In this document: positions 63,342-64,000 of the stretch, piece by piece | Layout of the letters: the number at the start of each line of letters is the position of its first letter | How positions within the stretch are numbered: the first letter of the stretch is position 1 | Source of the DNA: Roseobacter litoralis Och 149 | Lineage (GTDB): Bacteria; Pseudomonadota; Alphaproteobacteria; Rhodobacterales; Rhodobacteraceae | Assembly: GCF_000154785.2 (NCBI RefSeq) | Contig: NC_015730.1 | Location: 1,736,001-1,800,000 of the forward strand | Direction of reading: 5' to 3' | DNA: 64,000 nucleotides | Notes under the pieces: generated by a model | What the model was told of the DNA's origin: nothing | Databases searched by the model: none | The model's input: only the letters and a program-made list of their open reading frames with translations | Made by a program: the position numbers and the translations under genes

Positions 63342-63494
63342 CCAATCGGCCTTGTTCCATCGCTACGCAATGCAAATCTCATCGCTGTGTCAGCGCTGTC
63401 TGAAGTTGCACAAACGTTTGCATATCAGCAACAAACAATCGTTGATGCGCAATTGGCGAGCCAACGGCCCCAGGGTGTCCCAGTAAAGATCTAG
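63342..63494 (+). pseudogene. Out-of-reach C-terminal tail of the XdhC/CoxI gene
   Basis: In frame with the preceding gene after its TGA, this reads PIGLVPSLRNANLIAVSALS and on to a TAG at 63492-63494. The match to the XdhC terminal motif (PxGLxIGxxxPAEIAxSIL) shows it was coding. PSLRNAN departs from the usual IGxxTPAE, so decay may already have started. Confidence 0.7.
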
Positions 63495-63828
63495 CTGCGC
63501 AGCTCGCATTCATCCAACCGCAAGGTAACAGACAATAGCCGGTCCGCAGAGCTACTTTCGCCCTTATCGCAAGCTCATCGACAAGCCCATCGCAGAGAAG
63601 TGCTCAAACACTCACCATGCCCTTGTTCGATGCCGCCCCACCCAAACACCGCCGTTTACCTATCTCTATCTCCCGCGACGGGCGGTCAGGAGCCTCTCTC
63701 TCGACCTCCAAACCCGTCACGGGAACAGCTTCCTCTCTCTCACTCCGATGGCTGCCCGGATCAAATGCTTCTTTATGGGGCTCTGCTTCTTGAGGCTGTC
63801 GTCCGATGCTTGTATACATATTTCGGAC
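63495..63828. other. Spacer with possible weak repeat remnant
   Basis: About 330 bp without a gene. CCAAACACCGCCGTT at 63642-63656 matches 14 of 15 bases of the left block in copy 3 (42032-42046), but the continuing sequence diverges. A C/T-rich stretch (63660-63745) follows. Confidence 0.4.
63811..63818. promoter_or_regulatory. Palindrome TGTATACA before the AbiEi-like gene
   Basis: An 8-bp palindrome 11 bp ahead of the start codon. AbiEi-type antitoxins often repress their own promoters, so this may be an operator overlapping the -10 region. Support is limited to position and symmetry. Confidence 0.3.
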
Positions 63829-64000
63829 ATGGACCATGCATCAACAGATCTAAAGAGCAATATCCTGACACGGATTGCGAATGGCACGCCGCGTGGCGTC
63901 TGGACGCCGAGGGATTTTCTGGATCTCGGCGAACGTGATGCCGTGGACAAGGTGCTGCAGCGACTGACGCGGGCAGGGGCTCTGCGCCGGGTGGATCGTG
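63829..64000 (+). CDS. AbiEi-like antitoxin/DUF6088 protein (5' part only)
   Basis: The first 57 codons of a gene leaving the window. The frame reads LTRIANGTPRGVWTPRDFLD, then ERDAVDKVLQRLTRAGALRR. This is the winged-helix N-terminus found in AbiEi-type antitoxins and DUF6088 proteins, in which a 'W(T/S)P.DF..LG.R.AVD..L.RL...G.LRR' pattern is usual. The toxin gene (AbiEii-like nucleotidyltransferase) would be to the right of the window. Confidence 0.72.
   Translation, partial: MDHASTDLKSNILTRIANGTPRGVWTPRDFLDLGERDAVDKVLQRLTRAGALRRVDR

Noticed and set aside
1..64000. tRNA or rRNA genes
   Set aside because: Spacers were read for cloverleaf-type or rRNA-like sequence and none was recognised; a dedicated tRNA search was not possible here.

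Overview
The window comes from a Rhodobacteraceae-type (Roseobacter-group) alphaproteobacterium. This is inferred from the moderately high GC, the many ATGA stop/start overlaps, the tight ABC-transporter operons, a phnCDEE phosphonate importer and a form I aerobic CO dehydrogenase cluster. No rRNA, tRNA, intact insertion sequence or CRISPR array was seen.

Layout. (1) 1-2974, minus: phosphonate/phosphite ABC importer phnC-phnD-phnE-phnE', with the last gene cut by the window edge and a candidate Pho box in front. (2) 3196-6403: a small exported protein, a spacer with an inverted repeat and repeat copy 1, then a small Cys-containing protein and a PepSY membrane protein. (3) 6637-32979: a 26-kb catabolic island for hydantoin/ureide-like compounds. 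A minus operon encodes a polyamine-type ABC importer, amidase, hydantoin racemase and hydantoinase, with a GntR/FCD regulator upstream. A second importer is also on the minus strand, with a DeoR regulator. A plus operon encodes a SIS protein, a PfkB kinase, a BtpA-family protein, two PuuE-like deacetylases, a second racemase and an amidohydrolase. It is followed by a third importer with a third PuuE-like protein and an NHL propeller protein. (4) 33848-41657: a LysR regulator divergent from an operon with a membrane desaturase/hydroxylase, a TIM-barrel isomerase-like protein, another polyamine-type importer and a GbuA/GpuA-like ureohydrolase, which suggests guanidino-compound use. (5) 42509-51830: a branched-chain-amino-acid-type (HAAT) importer with acyl-CoA ligase, acyl-CoA dehydrogenase and MDR oxidoreductase, divergent from a LysR regulator. 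(6) 53419-63494: the CO dehydrogenase cluster coxC-M-S-L-D-E-F-mocA-coxG-xdhC/coxI. (7) At the right edge, the start of an AbiEi-like antitoxin gene.

The most unusual structure lies between the modules. A composite dispersed repeat of about 260-350 bp recurs in the same orientation in four spacers (about 4.2, 33.2, 42.0 and 52.7-53.2 kb), with partial copies at 52.2 and possibly 63.6 kb. Copy 4 is interrupted by about 149 bp that carries the 5' end of dusA, a known integrase target, so it looks like an integration or insertion scar. Other points are an 18/16-bp palindrome shared by two importer operons, an in-frame stop codon in the last cox gene (xdhC/coxI), a tandem array of the heptamer CATCGGG, and hairpins placed after several binding-protein genes and after coxL.
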